From NCBI RefSeq assembly GCF_023159225.1, contig NC_063174.1:42462191-42526190 (forward strand): a DNA stretch of 64,000 bases, given 5' to 3'. The notes beneath the pieces are model-generated. The model did no database searches and had not been told where the DNA came from. It worked only from the letters and a program-made list of their open reading frames with translations. The translations under genes were made by a program, and so were the position numbers. Shown one piece after another: positions 23,601-36,415 of this stretch; position 1 is the first letter of the stretch; each line of letters starts with the position of its first letter. The DNA comes from Perognathus longimembris pacificus (taxonomy: Eukaryota > Chordata > Mammalia > Rodentia > Heteromyidae).

Positions 23601-24648
23601 ATTCACTTAGGGTGGAAGAAGATCCAGTCCATTCTTGTAGCTCAGAACTGGGCAAGTAACCAGCATAACATTGTGAGTTTTTGTACATATCACCCCTGGG
23701 TATTGAGCCATCCTCTATGGGTATTCATCCTGTGAACCCACACACCTTGCTGCTGGTTTCAATGGCATGCTTGTTATAGCCACGTACTCTACCATCCTTG
23801 TGTCCCCAGGATATAATTGTTCCTGAAAGTTCCAAAGAAAGAAAACGGCATGCTAAGCCATGCCTGTCTTTGGAAAAAGCAAGCTTTACAGATGGAAATA
23901 TTTATAACTCTGCTTACCCTGATGGTAGAGTTTGAACTGGGCTCCAAAGAGTGTAGGTGTTTAACTGCAGGTTGTGGAGACTGATAACTTGAAGTATATT
24001 GCCCTGTTTACATGATTAGCATTGATATTTATCCTTTATTCCTTCAAATTACATTATAAAGACAAGCCTCTGTTCCCTTTAGACCTCAAAGTAAAGGACA
24101 TCACAGGTACAACTTGAAACAATAGTCCCTTATACTCCTCTGTTCTCATCTTGCAAGTGCGCAGGTATTTCCAGTTAGCACCAAGGGTGTTGAAGGCCTC
24201 TCTGCTCTTGAACCCTCAATCCTAGTAATTGGGATCTCATGGCAGAGGAACAGCTTGAATATCTGTTTAGTTACATCAGTAAAATATAACTCCCGTCTCC
24301 AGTAACCTGTGTTCCTAGTAACTAGTTTCCCCAGTAGAAAATGGGAGCTACAAGTCAGAAAACTAACCCAGTTAAAGGATGGTGAGTTGAAGAACAAAGG
24401 TCAACTGGTTGGACGTTGCTACAATCTTGTTATTTGTTTGTTTCTTGTTGGGCTTTTTCATCCTTCCACACACATCTAATTTGCTTCTTGTGGAAGTCAA
24501 GACATTTGACAAGCCAAAAGGAAGACACTTTGATATTTGACAAGCTTTTTTTAATGTGGCTGAGCTGCAAATTTTACGAGATAATGCACTCTTGTCCACA
24601 GTTTTTAATCAGAGTTCAGAATATGCAATTTGTGTAACTGCACACTCC

Positions 24649-24651
<3 letters not shown>

Positions 24652-24698
<47 letters not shown>

Positions 24699-24703
24699 CG
24701 TGT
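24652..24703. repeat. (TG)n microsatellite
   Basis: About 21 TG units ending in GCGTGCGTG variants, located where the tail of the adjoining antisense SINE would be. Confidence 0.95.
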
Positions 24704-24912
24704 ACCTGAGTGCTGTCACTGAGCTTTTTTTTTTCTCATTCAAAGCTAGCACTCTACACTTGAGCTGCTGTTCCACTTTCACCTTTTTGATGGCTAATTG
24801 GAAATAAATGTCTTGTGAACTTTCCTTCCCAAGCTGGCTTTGAATCATGATCCTCAGATCTCAGCCTCCTGAGTAGCTAGGATTACAGGCATGAACTGCT
24901 GGTGCCTGGCTT
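24704..24912 (-). mobile_element. 7SL-headed SINE with Geo-like right half, antisense
   Basis: The antisense Geo part (GAGTGCTGTCACTGAGC, AAAGCTAGCACTCTACACTT) precedes the antisense head (CAGCCTCCTGAGTAGCTAGG, GATTACAGGCATGAACTGCT). Confidence 0.87.
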
Positions 24913-25644
24913 AGAATATACAGTGTTTAAACTGCCATTCCTGTTTAAAAATGTAAGTCCCCTCGGGCCTTTGTTGTGTATTTATTTGTCCTGCTCGCTG
25001 TCCTCCTCCAGAATAACCCACTACTGTGTGAGAGCAGCCTCATCTCTTTGTGGAGGAGTTGTCTACCGTAGCCTTTGATCAGCAAGAAGAGAGACACCTT
25101 CAATTATCTTTGTTAAGGAAGTCATTGTATATAAACATGGGGAAGAAACAGCCCCAGAAGCCAGACCTCACGGCAACCAGCCACCTTATTTGGGATAATT
25201 GTAGCCCAGCTGACTGAGCAGCAGCTCTATCAGCCCAACCCTCTGACCAGGTCATCTGTGTCCAGATTTCCACTGCCCAACTCCATGGCTATTCTCACTG
25301 CCTCTTGTGAGAGTCTTCTCTTTGCATTGGGTCTTCAGAATACGCCTCTCATTCCTCCAGCAGTGGCCACTGGGGGGCTGTCTCCTAGCTAAAAGGTAGG
25401 CAATGGCTGCCTTGCAGACAGGTGCCAGCCTGGGACTGCAGTGATGGGTGTGTGTGCCAAAGCTGCCGTTTATGCTTTCCTTGTGGTTCCCCTCAGATAG
25501 GACTGTAGATAGGAAAGTATGAGGTAGACTTTTCATCTCCAGCATATGATTTTAAGATATAAAGTGACATCGAGTAAAATAATAAAATAGGAAGAGAAAT
25601 TTGCAGCCAGAAACAAGGTGATGAAATTTTTCAAAAATAAGGAC

Positions 25645-25862
25645 TAGCCTATCACCAGTGGCTCAATCCTAGCTACTCAGGAGGCTGAGATCGAAGGACC
25701 AAAGTTCAAAAGGAGCCTGGGCAGACAAATCCATGGTAGTTTTATCTTCAGTTATCTAGCAAAGAGCCAGATCTGACATGACTAAAAGGTGGTAGAGTGC
25801 CAGCTGAAGCAAAAAAGAGAACACAAGGCCCTAAATTCAAGCCCCAGTACTGGCACTGGCAC
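25645..25862 (+). mobile_element. 7SL-headed SINE with Geo-like right half, shortened
   Basis: The head contains CAATCCTAGCTACTCAGGAG and the right half has AAGGTGGTAGAGTGCC to CAAGCCCCAGTACTGGCA, ending in a small CTGGCA tandem. Several internal deletions are visible. Confidence 0.8.
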
Positions 25863-26819
25863 CAATACTGCTGGCACTGGCAATGATGATGATGAATTTA
25901 CTATAATTGGGTGAAACTTGATTTTGAATCTCCTAACAGGACAAAAATGAAACATGATAAATTAGAATTTATACTAATTATCAAAAAATCTTCTGAGGAA
26001 AATTAAGCTTTCTCCTAGTTCTTATTCTAAAAGAAGTATTTATATCTGTTATTAGAGTATGCCAAATGCAGTAATAGTGCCCTCAACAAGCTAACCAGCA
26101 GTATTTCATTTGGCGGCTACTTGGCATGCCCTGTGTAAAGGCACAACCTCATAGGACGTGTCAGTGAAGGTGTTGCCTTGTGAAGAGACAAAGCCATTGT
26201 AGTCTCTAAGTCTGCAGTGCACATAATCAGAATAGGACAATGAGCACTTAGAGGACTAGATGAAGTACAGGTGGCCTAGACAATCCTAAACACAACCTCT
26301 CTCAAGGAATTGCTTGGTAATGACTAGTTGTACGCTTAGATAAGGGCCAAGGCTTTTGTTATCTTACTGTGTGAAGATGCCTTATATACTTTGAGAAGCC
26401 TGTAGTAAAAGCATCTTCCAAAACCTGGAAACGAAGCAATATTCTGGCTCTATCATATAGCCTGTGTGTTTCTCTGCTCATGTATTTACCTCACTGGGTG
26501 CCCATCTTCCCCCTTTGCCTGTCTCTCCACAGTGTGGCTGACTTGTTTGTCTTCCCCTGCCTCTGTTCAGTTCTATCCTATTCCTAGTCCCCAGGTCTAA
26601 TTTAGATGTTACTAACTGCTTGGAAAGAACTCTGGTTACCTGGCTCAGGATTGACACTCTGGAATCTTGGTAGATTGGCTGTGTTGTCCTAAAAGGCAAA
26701 AGGTCAGTTCCAGGTTCATTCAGACATCTCAGCATAGCCTTAAGTGCAGAATTTAAGTTCTGCTAAATAGACAAATGAGTGAATTTTCATTTTTCTTTCT
26801 TTTGCTGACATTTTGAATA

Positions 26820-26821
<2 letters not shown>

Positions 26822-26852
<31 letters not shown>
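26822..26852. repeat. (TA)n microsatellite
   Basis: Fifteen or so alternating TA units, self-complementary and able to extrude a cruciform. Confidence 0.95.
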
Positions 26853-26856
<4 letters not shown>

Positions 26857-26937
26857 AATTCTTCCTGTCCTTTAGGGGTCCAGTTAAATATTTTCCCCTT
26901 CAACAATTGTTATACATATAATTGCACTTATTTTGTC

Positions 26938-27175
26938 TTTTTTTTTTTTCTGGTCTTGGAGCTTGAACTCTGGCCATGGGTACTGTCCCCAAGCTTTTGT
27001 ACTCAAGGCTAGAACTCTAGCACTTGAGCCACAGCTCCACTTTAAGCTTTTTTTGTGGTTACTTGGAGATAAAAGTCTTACGGATTTTTCTTCCTTGGCT
27101 GACTTCGAACCGCTATCCTCTGATCTCATCCTCCTTAGTAGCTAGGATTACAGCATGAGCCACTGGTGCTCAGCT
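26938..27175 (-). mobile_element. 7SL-headed SINE with Geo-like right half, antisense
   Basis: The T run at 26938-26950 is the antisense A tail. It is followed by antisense Geo (CTCAAGGCTAGAACTCTAGC, CTTGAGCCACAGCTCCAC) and the antisense head (GTAGCTAGGATTACAGCATG). Confidence 0.88.
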
Positions 27176-27821
27176 ATCTTTTAATCATTTTTAATCCCAA
27201 GGGATTTAAATTAATATCATGAAATATGATACTACACTGTATTTTGTCATCTTTGTTCATTACTTTTTAGGAGAATTGTCTCTTCAATAAGACCATAAAC
27301 TAAAGGTACCGACTCTTACAGTCTGTATATTTCCAAAATCCCTAGTAAAACCTAAAATGCTTCATTGCCTTGTAATATAGACCTTAAAGGACAGAATGAA
27401 TATATAAATACATGTACACATTCGTAATTTGGGGAAATAAAATATCTAATCTCAGAAGGTATAATCTAATGCAGCTTCATAAATACATAAGAAATACAAC
27501 AAAATATAAAAATAAAAAACTATTTTCAAAAATAACTTTTCTTGTAAATTACCTAATGTTTGTATCCCATTTTGTACAGTGTTGTAAAAACCACTTTATG
27601 TAAAACAGCAAATGGACCTTAGTCTTAAGATAATGACCAGATTTCAGCATGAAGTTCATCCATTGCTGACCAAACAAGGATATTGTGATTTATGGCCCAA
27701 AGTTACTTTTTCCTGCATCAACTCATGGGAGACCTTAAATTTTTATTACACGATCAGGTTTCGCTTTTGAATACTTAAATATTTCTTTTTTAATTCTCCT
27801 AAACTTGCATGGTTTTTTAAC

Positions 27822-28040
27822 TTTTCTTTTGGCCATTCCTGGGACTTGAACTCAGGGCTTAGTTGCTATCACTGAGCTTTTTCATTCAAGGCTCGCACTC
27901 TACCACTTGAGCCACAGCTCCACTTCCTGCTTTTGATGGTTAATTGGAGATAAGAGTTTCACAGATTTTCCTCCCTGAGCTGGCTTTGAATCCTTAGATC
28001 TCTTTCTCTTGAGGATAACAGACATAAGCAATTGGTGCTT
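27822..28040 (-). mobile_element. 7SL-headed SINE with Geo-like right half, antisense
   Basis: Antisense Geo (CTTGAACTCAGGGC, CTACCACTTGAGCCACAGC), the linker GGTTAATTGGAGATAAGAG and a truncated, decayed head (TTAGATCTCTTTCTCTTGAG). Confidence 0.85.
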
Positions 28041-28459
28041 TCATGAATTGTTTATGAAAGGGATTGAATTTGAATTCTCAGTTTGGACATGAATACTACA
28101 CTCTGCTAAAGATCTCAGCAGTGTTGAGTGTAGTGTAAAATTTGTCACCCTAGTTCTGGAACCAAAAGTAGTGCTTTTTCTTTACATTTATACAGTCTTC
28201 TCAAAAATGAAACTGTAGTTATCTTGACTTTTCCCTTTGCTCTCCCTTCAGTTCCTGTAGTGTTACCACTGCCCTTATCAGTAACAATATTTAAGTTCTG
28301 TGAGAATTCAGAATGCAAGTGGAAATGACAGAATTCTGAAGTTGGACTGTGTAAACCTTGCCACTCCTCAGTTGGCAACTCCGGTTGATCAGAGTCTCAG
28401 TAGTTTCCTCAGCTGCACAATTAGAATAAAAATATCAGTCTTACAAGACTGGTGTAGAG

Positions 28460-28661
28460 GGCTGGGAATATGGCCTAGTGGCAAGAGTGTTTGCCTCATA
28501 TACATGAGGCCCTGGGTTCGATTCCTCAGCACCACATATACAGAAAATGGCCAGAAGTGGCACTGTGGCTCACGTGGCAGAGTGCTAGCCTTGAGCAAAA
28601 AGAAGCCAGGGACAGTGCTCAGGCTCTGAGTTCACGGCCTAGGACTGGCCAAAAAAAAAAG
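28460..28661 (+). mobile_element. IDL-Geo dimeric SINE, with TSD
   Basis: A full dimer with an A tail; the repeat TGGTGTAGAG lies on both sides (28450-28459 and 28662-28671). Near consensus apart from a few transitions. Confidence 0.92.
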
Positions 28662-28734
28662 TGGTGTAGAGGTGATTATGTCAACAGCAGAAAGACAACT
28701 TGGCTTTAAAATGGGAAAAAATAAAAATAAAAAA

Positions 28735-29525
28735 ACAACACCATGAACAGATATTTCTCTAATGGAGATGATATAAATGGCCAATAAGCACATGAAAAGA
28801 TGCACAACTAATCAAGCCTACAGCGAGATACCATCCACTAGGATGACCATGATTAAATAAAACCAGAGCTAGGGAGATGTGGTGAAACCGGCCCCCTTGT
28901 GTGCTGCTGCCAGAAATATAAAGTGGTAACAGAAAGATGCTATAGAAAACACTACAGCAGTTACTCAGGCATTAGCAATAGATACTAAAAATAGATAGGA
29001 GCCAACAATTCTCCTTCTTAGCAGGTATGCAACCGATTTTTATACACCTATGTTCATGGCACCATATTCACAGTAGTCAAAAGTCAGAAGTTCTGAAATG
29101 GCCATCAGCAGTTGGGGGTACAAAAAAGATATGGTATGCACACACAGTGAACGGAATAGTACTCAGGCTTGAAAAGGAAGGAGATCCTGACACCTCCTAC
29201 AACATGAAGAAACCTTCAGGATTTCAGGCTAAGTGAAATAAGCTCCTCACCCAAAAGCAAATCTTGCATGATTTCACTAGTATATCGGGCATAATATAGT
29301 CAAAGTCCCAGAGCCAGAAAGCAGAATGATGCTTAGCAGAGGAGAGAATGTGGCCAGTTAGTGCTGGCTGGGTAGCAAGTGGCAGCTTTGCAAGATGAAG
29401 GATTGGGCAGATAAAGGGTAGGATGGTTGTATAACAGGGTGAATATGCCTACTGCTGACAGCCTGCACTGAAAATTGTCCAGACAGCAAATTTTATGTGA
29501 TGTGTATTTTGTCACATTCTCAAAA
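28735..29525 (+). mobile_element. Old LINE-1 3' fragment (L1M-like)
   Basis: The DNA follows the L1 ORF2 end in order: 'CCATGAACAGATATTTCTCT', 'GGCCAATAAGCACATGAAAAG', 'TACACCTATGTTCATGGC', 'AAGTGAAATAAGCTCCTCAC'. Stops and frameshifts are scattered through it, so it is an ancient copy. Confidence 0.7.
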
Positions 29526-29589
29526 ATGATGAATTGTGTAGGTAATGCCTCAACCCTATGGAGTTCATGTTCTTGTTATCCCAGATTTA

Positions 29590-29715
29590 CATCTGAGTAA
29601 AGTAAAGCATAGAGAAGTTAGGTATCGTGTCTAAGCCTCACAGCCAGAGGTGGAGCTGCAATTCAAGCACAAGCAGCTTTATTCTGCATCCTGCTGCACT
29701 GTCCCCTTACCATCA
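29590..29715 (+). repeat. MIR SINE fragment
   Basis: 'ATCTGAGTAAAGTAAAGCATAG', 'AGAAGTTAGGTATCGTG' and 'TCACAGCCAGAGGTGGAGC' follow the MIR core order in the sense direction. Confidence 0.5.
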
Positions 29716-29759
29716 GAGTCCAACTGCCTAGGCCCCTCAGGTGATTTAGTTTTATCAAC

Positions 29760-30260
29760 TTCCTTTCCTAATGGAGCTGAGTGGCTGCGGGCCTGGCCCT
29801 GTAGCCCCAGCCTCCCAGCAGTGTCTGGCCGTTATCTCAAATTGCTCAGCAGGGGATTCCTGGCAGTGTGGGGGCGCCTGTGGTTTAGGCTGGCTTTTTT
29901 GTAATCCATCCATTTAATTTTCCCGTCTTTAGATGGAGCCAGACCTGGAAAGGGGAGGATAAGGAGCCAGGCGGGCCTTCTGTCTCCATGCCCCTGGGTG
30001 GGGTTGGTAATTTCCCATATTGCAGCTGGACAGAGAGGAGCCTGAGACCTCTGCAGCAGAGCAAGAGGAGGAGGAAAAGCAGCACTGGGAGGGGAGGGAA
30101 GGAGCAGGAGGATGCAGGGGTTCCTTGCCCCCCCCCCCAGGTAGCCCTTGCAGGAAGGCCTCAATAAGAGTTCTTTTGCTCCTGTGTCCAGAAGCCAGAG
30201 ACAAGATATCCAGAGAAGTGCAGCTCCAGAGATCCTGAGGAGCTGGCTTCTCTTTCTGCT
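29760..30260. other. GC-rich unique block in TTLL5 intron, with C13 tract
   Basis: A GC-rich patch inside AT-rich intron, purine-skewed at 30050-30120 (GAGGAGGAGG-type) and containing a run of about 13 C at 30127-30139. Frames of up to 150 codons exist on both strands, but none has splice fit or protein-like domains. It could be a regulatory element; nothing in the sequence proves it. Confidence 0.35.
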
Positions 30261-31161
30261 CCGGAGCCCTGAAGCTCTGCTCACAGTGTTTTGGTTCTAG
30301 ATGGGAGTGGCAGTATGTCCAGTTTCAGGGAAACGGGGAAGGAGAAGATGGCTGCAACTCCATCTGCTCTTCTTCACAAAGCTTACCTGGAAATGTGGCA
30401 GGGATAAGAAATAGAGCAGGCAAGCACCACTGCCCACACTGGAGCCTTTCCCACAGCTCCCTAGCAGCAAGGCCCAGGCCCTGGACTTCTTAGGAAAGTG
30501 GGAGAATGGGTGTGGGTTAAGTAGACCAATTTCTGTCTCAGCACATTTTCTTTCCACGACCTCTCTAAGAGAGCAGGCCCTCTGCTTCTGCTGTGACAAC
30601 AAACACATTTCTTCCCTGGCCCTTGCACATGGAGCTGGGGTCCTTGTTACCCTACAAGTTTGAGAAACTTTCAAGAGTCCCTATCTTTCTGCAAGAGTTT
30701 AAAAAAAAAAGTCACTATAAGTGAAGGAAGATGGGAAAAAATGAGGCATAAAGAAGGATTATAAATGTGTTTATTAATTAAAATTATGAACTCTGTAGGT
30801 AAATTATAAACCTCCAGTGTTCCACATCCATTTGCATAGTTATTTACTAGTTGCTCTTGTTTACCCTGCAGCAGAATGTGTGTGCTCTTAAATTATTCAG
30901 ATTAACATTTTTGGAAGCTTCATTTTATTGCAGTAGGAAATTCTGTTCTGAAGATTTTGCTCACAGCACAGATGCTTTAAAAACTGGGAGAGCTCATCAG
31001 TGTCCCCTGCTTCATCTAAAGAAAAGCTGTCTTGTAGTCTAGTCTGCTGAATTTCTCTAAAGAGAATAGTATTGGGATGTGCTTAGCAATTGAGTCTTGT
31101 TTTAAATAAGATGTAAAACAGTTGGTAAATGAGAAAGCAATGGTAATTTCTCTCTCACTCG

Positions 31162-31162
<1 letters not shown>

Positions 31163-31206
<44 letters not shown>
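31163..31206. repeat. (TG)n microsatellite
   Basis: About 22 uninterrupted TG units after a CTCTCTCTCACTC lead-in. Confidence 0.97.
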
Positions 31207-31460
31207 GGCACTTGAATTTAAACTCAGGACACACTTGGGCCCATGTCCCCAGCCCTTTTTGCCTTGGTTGTTTTTAAATAGTGTTGGGATTTTGCCTAGG
31301 GCCAGCCTCAGATGCTATCTTCCTACTGTGCCTCCCACATAGAAAAATTGTAGACACGAACCACCATGCTGAGGATCTTGTAACTTTTGGCCTGAGCTGG
31401 TCTTGAACTGAGATCCTCCCAAGTCGCTGAGATTACAGGTGTGTGCCACAATGCTGAGAC
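31207..31460 (-). mobile_element. ID fragment plus B1-like 7SL SINE, antisense
   Basis: An antisense ID end (GGCACTTGAATTTAAACTCAGG) is followed by an antisense 7SL monomer carrying GAGCTGGTCTTGAACTGAGA and GCTGAGATTACAGGTGTGTGCC. Confidence 0.65.
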
Positions 31461-31544
31461 AAATAGTACAATAATCAAGACAAGTATGGCATGGAGTAAA
31501 TCAGTAGAGTAAAATTAAGTGCCCAGAAAGAAACCCATCCACCT

Positions 31545-32860
31545 GTGGCCATTGATTTTCAACAAGAGTACCAAGAATACTCAACTAAGGAAGAATTACC
31601 TCTTCAACAAATGGATTGTCTACATGCAAAAGAATGAACTTGGACCCTCATCTCACACTGTATACAAGAAATAGCCCCCAAACTGATAAAAGATCTAAGT
31701 GGAAAGGTTGAAACTGAAAGTCCTGGAGGAGTCCATAGAAATAAATCTTAATGTCTTGAGACAAGCAGCTGATTCTTGGATGTGACAGCCAAAAGCACAT
31801 GGATCGACACAGTTAGATGAGGCACCCTCAGAATGTTTGCTTGAGTGCTTCAAAACACACCATCAACAAAAGGAAAAACATACCAAATATTGTCAGAGAC
31901 CTGCATCCAGTATATATTCCAAAAATTCTATAGCTCAGCAGTTAGGAGACAACCTGACTTTTAAAGAGGAAATAATTTCAATAGCTATTCCTCTAAAGGA
32001 TATAGAGTTATGGCCAGTAAACACCTTGAAAAGATGATAGAAATGCAAAACCAGTTCACACCCACTGGAATGGCTGCAACTAAAAGTTTTAAGAAGTGTT
32101 GTGTAGGATGAGAAGAAACTGAGATCTTCACACACTGCTGGTGGATAAAAACATGTCCACATAAATGCACAGCATACATAACAGCCAAAATGTGGAAATA
32201 GCCTAATAGCTGCCAGATACTAAACAGATAAAATGTAGTATATACATATAGGAAAATAATTTTCAGCCATAAAAAGAGAATGAAATGAGCCAGATGAGGT
32301 GAGATATGTCTGCAGTCCCAGCACTTGAGAGCCTAAGGCAGGAACATCATGAGTTCAAGACCAGCTAGCTTGGGCTATATGATAAGTTCCCTGCCAGCTT
32401 GAGCCACATTACAAGATTCTGTCTCCTCCCATTAAAGAAACAAAACCAAAAAAAGCAATACCAGTAGCATGCAAAAACACAAATAACTCTTAAAAACATG
32501 CTCAATGAATAAAATAGGTCACAAAAAGCAACATATTAGGTGAGTCTACTTATGTAAAATGGCCTGGGTAGGTCAATGCATAGAGAGAAAATAGATTTAT
32601 AACTGTGTAGGCTGGGTCTAGGGAAAGATGAATGCATAGTGACTTTTACTAGGGATGGACTTTTCTTTCTAGAATAATGAAAATGTTCTAAAGTTAGATT
32701 GTAGTGATGGTCTCACAACTCTGTGAATACAGTAAAAACCACTTGAAATGGATGAATTTTGTTAGGATATAACATGTATCTCAATCTACCTTGAAAAGTT
32801 AATAGTTGATGTATTTGATAGTCAAAAACAAAACTATTCAATACAAGGAGCCAACTTGTA
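31545..32860 (+). mobile_element. Old LINE-1 3' fragment, interrupted by a B1-like SINE
   Basis: The L1 ORF2 end is recognisable: 'CATTGATTTTCAACAAGAG', 'CAACAAATGGATTGTC', 'CATGCAAAAGAATGAACTTG', then 'AAATGTGGAAATAGCCTAATAG'. A B1-like unit interrupts it at about 32288-32450. There are many stops, so it is inactive. Confidence 0.7.
32288..32450 (+). mobile_element. B1-like 7SL-derived SINE monomer
   Basis: Order: AGCCAGATGAGGTGAGATAT, GCAGTCCCAGCACTTGAGAG, CATGAGTTCAAGACCAGCTAG, TTGGGCTATATGATAAG, then an A-rich tail with AAACAAAACCAAAAAAAG. Confidence 0.75.
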
Positions 32861-34479
32861 TTTACTTCTTAAGTAGGCAAACTCATATGTATTTGTGTGG
32901 TTTGTGCATGGATTCAACTAGTGTTTGACCATCTCCTTCGTTGCAGATGTACTGTAAAATCTTAAGTGAAAAGACCTGGAGCCCCGCGTTGCCCTTAGGG
33001 TTTTACACTCCTAAGTAAGCTGGTGTGCCTAGGGGCCAACAGCTGTCCCTTGATCTGGCCTCACTTGCTGTCCCCCATTTGGAAAGGTGTCGGCTCCATG
33101 GTATTTCTGTTGCTTTAGTCAGCACAGAGCAAAGGAAGACCTTGACTATAGTTTCACAGCCTTAAGCTTCCATCTTGTGCTCCAAATCCACAAAAGAGCA
33201 GCTGAGAATGGAGCTAGCTATGCCACCAATTGCTTCTCTCCTCCTGTTAATCCCTCTGCTTCTCCTGGGCACCCTTCCCTTGACACCATCCTGTTGGTGA
33301 ATATGATATGATTGAACAAGTGGTGGGTGCTTTGAAAGGTGACTCTAGAGGTACCTCAAGTGACCCAGCCCTGGCTGGATGGGATGCTCCTGCCGCTCAA
33401 TCCAGGAAGCACCATGGCCTGTCTGGGCTCACCCTTTCCATTCACACAGGGTCTGACAAAGGAGGTGGCCCTGCTGTCAGCAGCCTTCCACTCCTAAGCA
33501 AAGGCAGTGAGAAACTTCCAGGACGTAGGGCTCTTACAGAAAAGTTGTGCGCTGACATTTGAGTTTTTAGATCATGATACAGCTAGCTTGTGATGGGGGA
33601 GGTATATATGTAAATATCCACACATATATGTATTTATGTACGTGTACTCTGTGTTTGCAGGTATGCGTGCTTCTGCTTTACTCCATCACGACCTGGTCAA
33701 GATGATATGGTTTTACTTAAAAATTCATCCATCTCTTTCACAAACGCTGGACTTTGTGAAAATGAAAACAAATCCAAACCATTATGAGTCACTTTTCAGT
33801 CTGTGTGGATTCTGTTAAAGAGAGTACTAGAATTCTGCTAATTGTAATTTCTCCCTCTTACCAGTCTTCTAAGTTACAGGTGACTGCTGGACAGGAACTC
33901 CAGCTGTGTCCTGAGGCAAAGGAAGCCCAGACTGTCCTGTGCCTGGTTGTGGGGGAAAGAAAGGAAAAGAAGGGAAGCATCTTCTCCCATCCCCAGCTCT
34001 CCCCTTAGCTCCTATAGGAAAGGGAGTAGCAGGAAGTGGAATCTGCCCTGGTCATGGGAGTTTGGAAAGAAACAAAGCATGATGTTATGAAGAGCAGGTT
34101 AATCCTGGTATTTCACTTCCCTTTCAGAAAGAATGGGGGCAGGGTTGCCATATAAAGTATTTGATTTCACATCTGTTCCAGGAATTATCCTCAGCATAAA
34201 TCCATCTTTCTTTAAAGCATCCGAAAGCATCCCAGGAGCTGCTGCTTCTGCCCTGCTTCCCGCCCTCCCAGTTTATTTCCCGGCCAGAGCAGCTGACAGA
34301 CTCTGAGAGATAATCTTGTCGCTGCTACCAAAGGAAAGGATCTGAGCGTCACTGAGGTCAGAATTTCTGTGCATCAGAGGTATCACTGCACTCTGCTCTG
34401 CACAAAGGGTTTAGAACAAAAGCACAGAAGCTTGCAATGTGCAACATAATGAAGGGACCCAGCTGAGAATCAGAAGAAA

Positions 34480-34565
34480 TGGCTCTCATCTCAGCTTTAC
34501 TATTCTTCATGTGGCGGTAGACAAGTCACCAAACCTTTGGGCTCAGGGTCCTCAGCTATAAAAAT
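34480..34565 (-). repeat. MIR SINE fragment, antisense
   Basis: 'TAGACAAGTCACCAAACC' followed by 'GGGCTCAGGGTCCTCAGC' and 'AAAAATAGGGGAATGA' matches antisense MIR. Confidence 0.5.
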
Positions 34566-34576
34566 AGGGGAATGAA

Positions 34577-34822
34577 GGCCAGGTGCTGCTGGTGGCTCAC
34601 ACCTGTAATCCTAGCTACTCAGTAGGCTGAGATCTGAGGATCACAGTTCAGAGACAGCATAGGCAGGAAAGTCCATGAGACTTTTAATTCCAATCAAACA
34701 CCAAAAATGCAAGAAGTGGTGTTGTGGTTCAGGTGGTAGAGCACTACTAGCCTTGAGCTAAAGAAGCTCAAGGACAGAGCCTAGGCCCTGAGTTGAAGCC
34801 CCAGGGTCAACACACATACACA
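34577..34822 (+). mobile_element. 7SL-headed SINE with Geo-like right half
   Basis: The head has GGTGGCTCACACCTGTAATC and the right half GTGTTGTGGTTCAGGTGGTA to GAAGCCCCAGGGTCAAC; the tail is CACACATACACA rather than pure A. Confidence 0.88.
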
Positions 34823-35637
34823 GTTTCCCAGCATATACTTGTTAATACAAGCCTTTGTGGTCATATTGGTTTGAGGAATGCTATCTCCCATATGCTAGTT
34901 CTGAAAGATTTGTAATGTATTACCATATTAAACACTCCAAGGAGTCTGTCAATAAAGGAATTTATTTATAATCCGGCATTTCTCAAAGTTGATCTGACTT
35001 AGAGCCATTTTTCCTACAATGTTGAATATCTTGACAAGTTGAGCCATGAGATTTAACTCCAAAATGCTGCAGATCTGTAATCTATCACATACTGTGTTAC
35101 CACATTTAGTCTAAAGTAACTTTTACCCCTTTCAAATCTCATTCTTGGAGAACAAGAAAATTTTCATACATACAGCAAGGTGACTTCCAGTTTTAAAAAC
35201 AGAACCAAAGCACCACACCAGTTACTTAGCTAACACAGAGCTACAACTAGAGTTGGGAGAAGTTTGGAGATGGCTGTTTACACCCTTACCTGTTAGTGCT
35301 TTTCTTTCATGTGAACTTGGGTGTGTATTTTGATGAATTATTCCAGGAATTCATTATGCTCCACCCATTATTGGGTGCACTAAGGAATAACAAAATAAAT
35401 CAATCACAAGACTCTTAGTTATAATTCAGAGTATAAACATATACAAGGAAAAACAAAATTTCAGACTTCAGAGTAGGACAAAACATGATTATAAATTCTT
35501 ACCTTCATAAATGCAAGCCACATGAGAGAAAACATGAAAATAGAATCAAACAAAGGAAATGTTTTTATAGTACCATGAGAAAGTAGCCATTTTACCTAGC
35601 ATAAAGGAGCTGGCTAAAAATTAAATCTTGCAATCAG

Positions 35638-35719
35638 CCTTGAAGATGGAGATGTGACTCCGTGGTCGAGTATTTCTCTAACATGTGTAAGGCCCTGGGC
35701 TCAATTTCCAGCACCAGGA
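35638..35719 (+). mobile_element. ID-family SINE monomer, diverged
   Basis: An ID-like unit (GATGTGACTCCGTGGTCGAG, TAAGGCCCTGGGCTCAATTTCC) with the end CAGCACCAGGAAGG. Confidence 0.7.
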
Positions 35720-35814
35720 AGGGGGAAATAAAGAATATAAGCTCCACTGTAGACAATCCTAACTTTGTAAAATGTATGGCTAATGATAAAACGTTTGTTG
35801 TTCATCCTCGTCTT

Positions 35815-35912
35815 CAGACAGTCTTGCTACAATAGCCCAAGCCAGCTCAGAACTCACATTCCTCCTGTCTTAGCTGCTAGGATGACAGGTGTTTGCCACC
35901 ACATCTGGCTAT
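35815..35912 (-). mobile_element. B1-like SINE fragment, antisense
   Basis: The antisense 7SL head is recognisable by CAAGCCAGCTCAGAACTCAC and GCTAGGATGACAGGTGTTTG. Confidence 0.6.
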
Positions 35913-36415
35913 GGTAAATCTATTGAGAAATAAAAATGGGTGATTTACTTACCCAGTTTAAAGAACTGTCGTTCACATATTTGAAGTCCTGGTCTTTATT
36001 AGAACTGAGCTTGCAGTAATGTTGACTCTTCCCCTGTCCACCTCTGGCTGCTCATTCTCTCATAAAGGCACATCGTGCTTTGCTGCATTATCATTATTGT
36101 TTTCTGGGAATGCTGTGTTTGGTCCTCTTTGTTACTTTTAGACAATTCCAAGCCTGTATGTCCAGCTGAGGTGATCACATACGGTCTGCCAGTGGTTGTG
36201 CATGGCACAGGTCTGGAGGCCAGAGTCATAAAGTATATACACAGCATCCCTGCTCAGACCACACTTGTTTTTGGATCTGTATACCCCAGCTTTCTCATGT
36301 CAGTTACAAAGGGCCAAGTGTACGTGTCCCACACTGAACTCACCATCCTCTCAGACACTCTGCATTTCTCCTTGCCTTGTCACACATCAAAAGGGAGGTT
36401 TCTGAAACCTGAGTC

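Noticed and set aside
29832..30284. 150-codon - strand frame in a GC-rich block
   Set aside because: Open by base composition only; overlapping frames are open on both strands, and there is no domain or splice fit.
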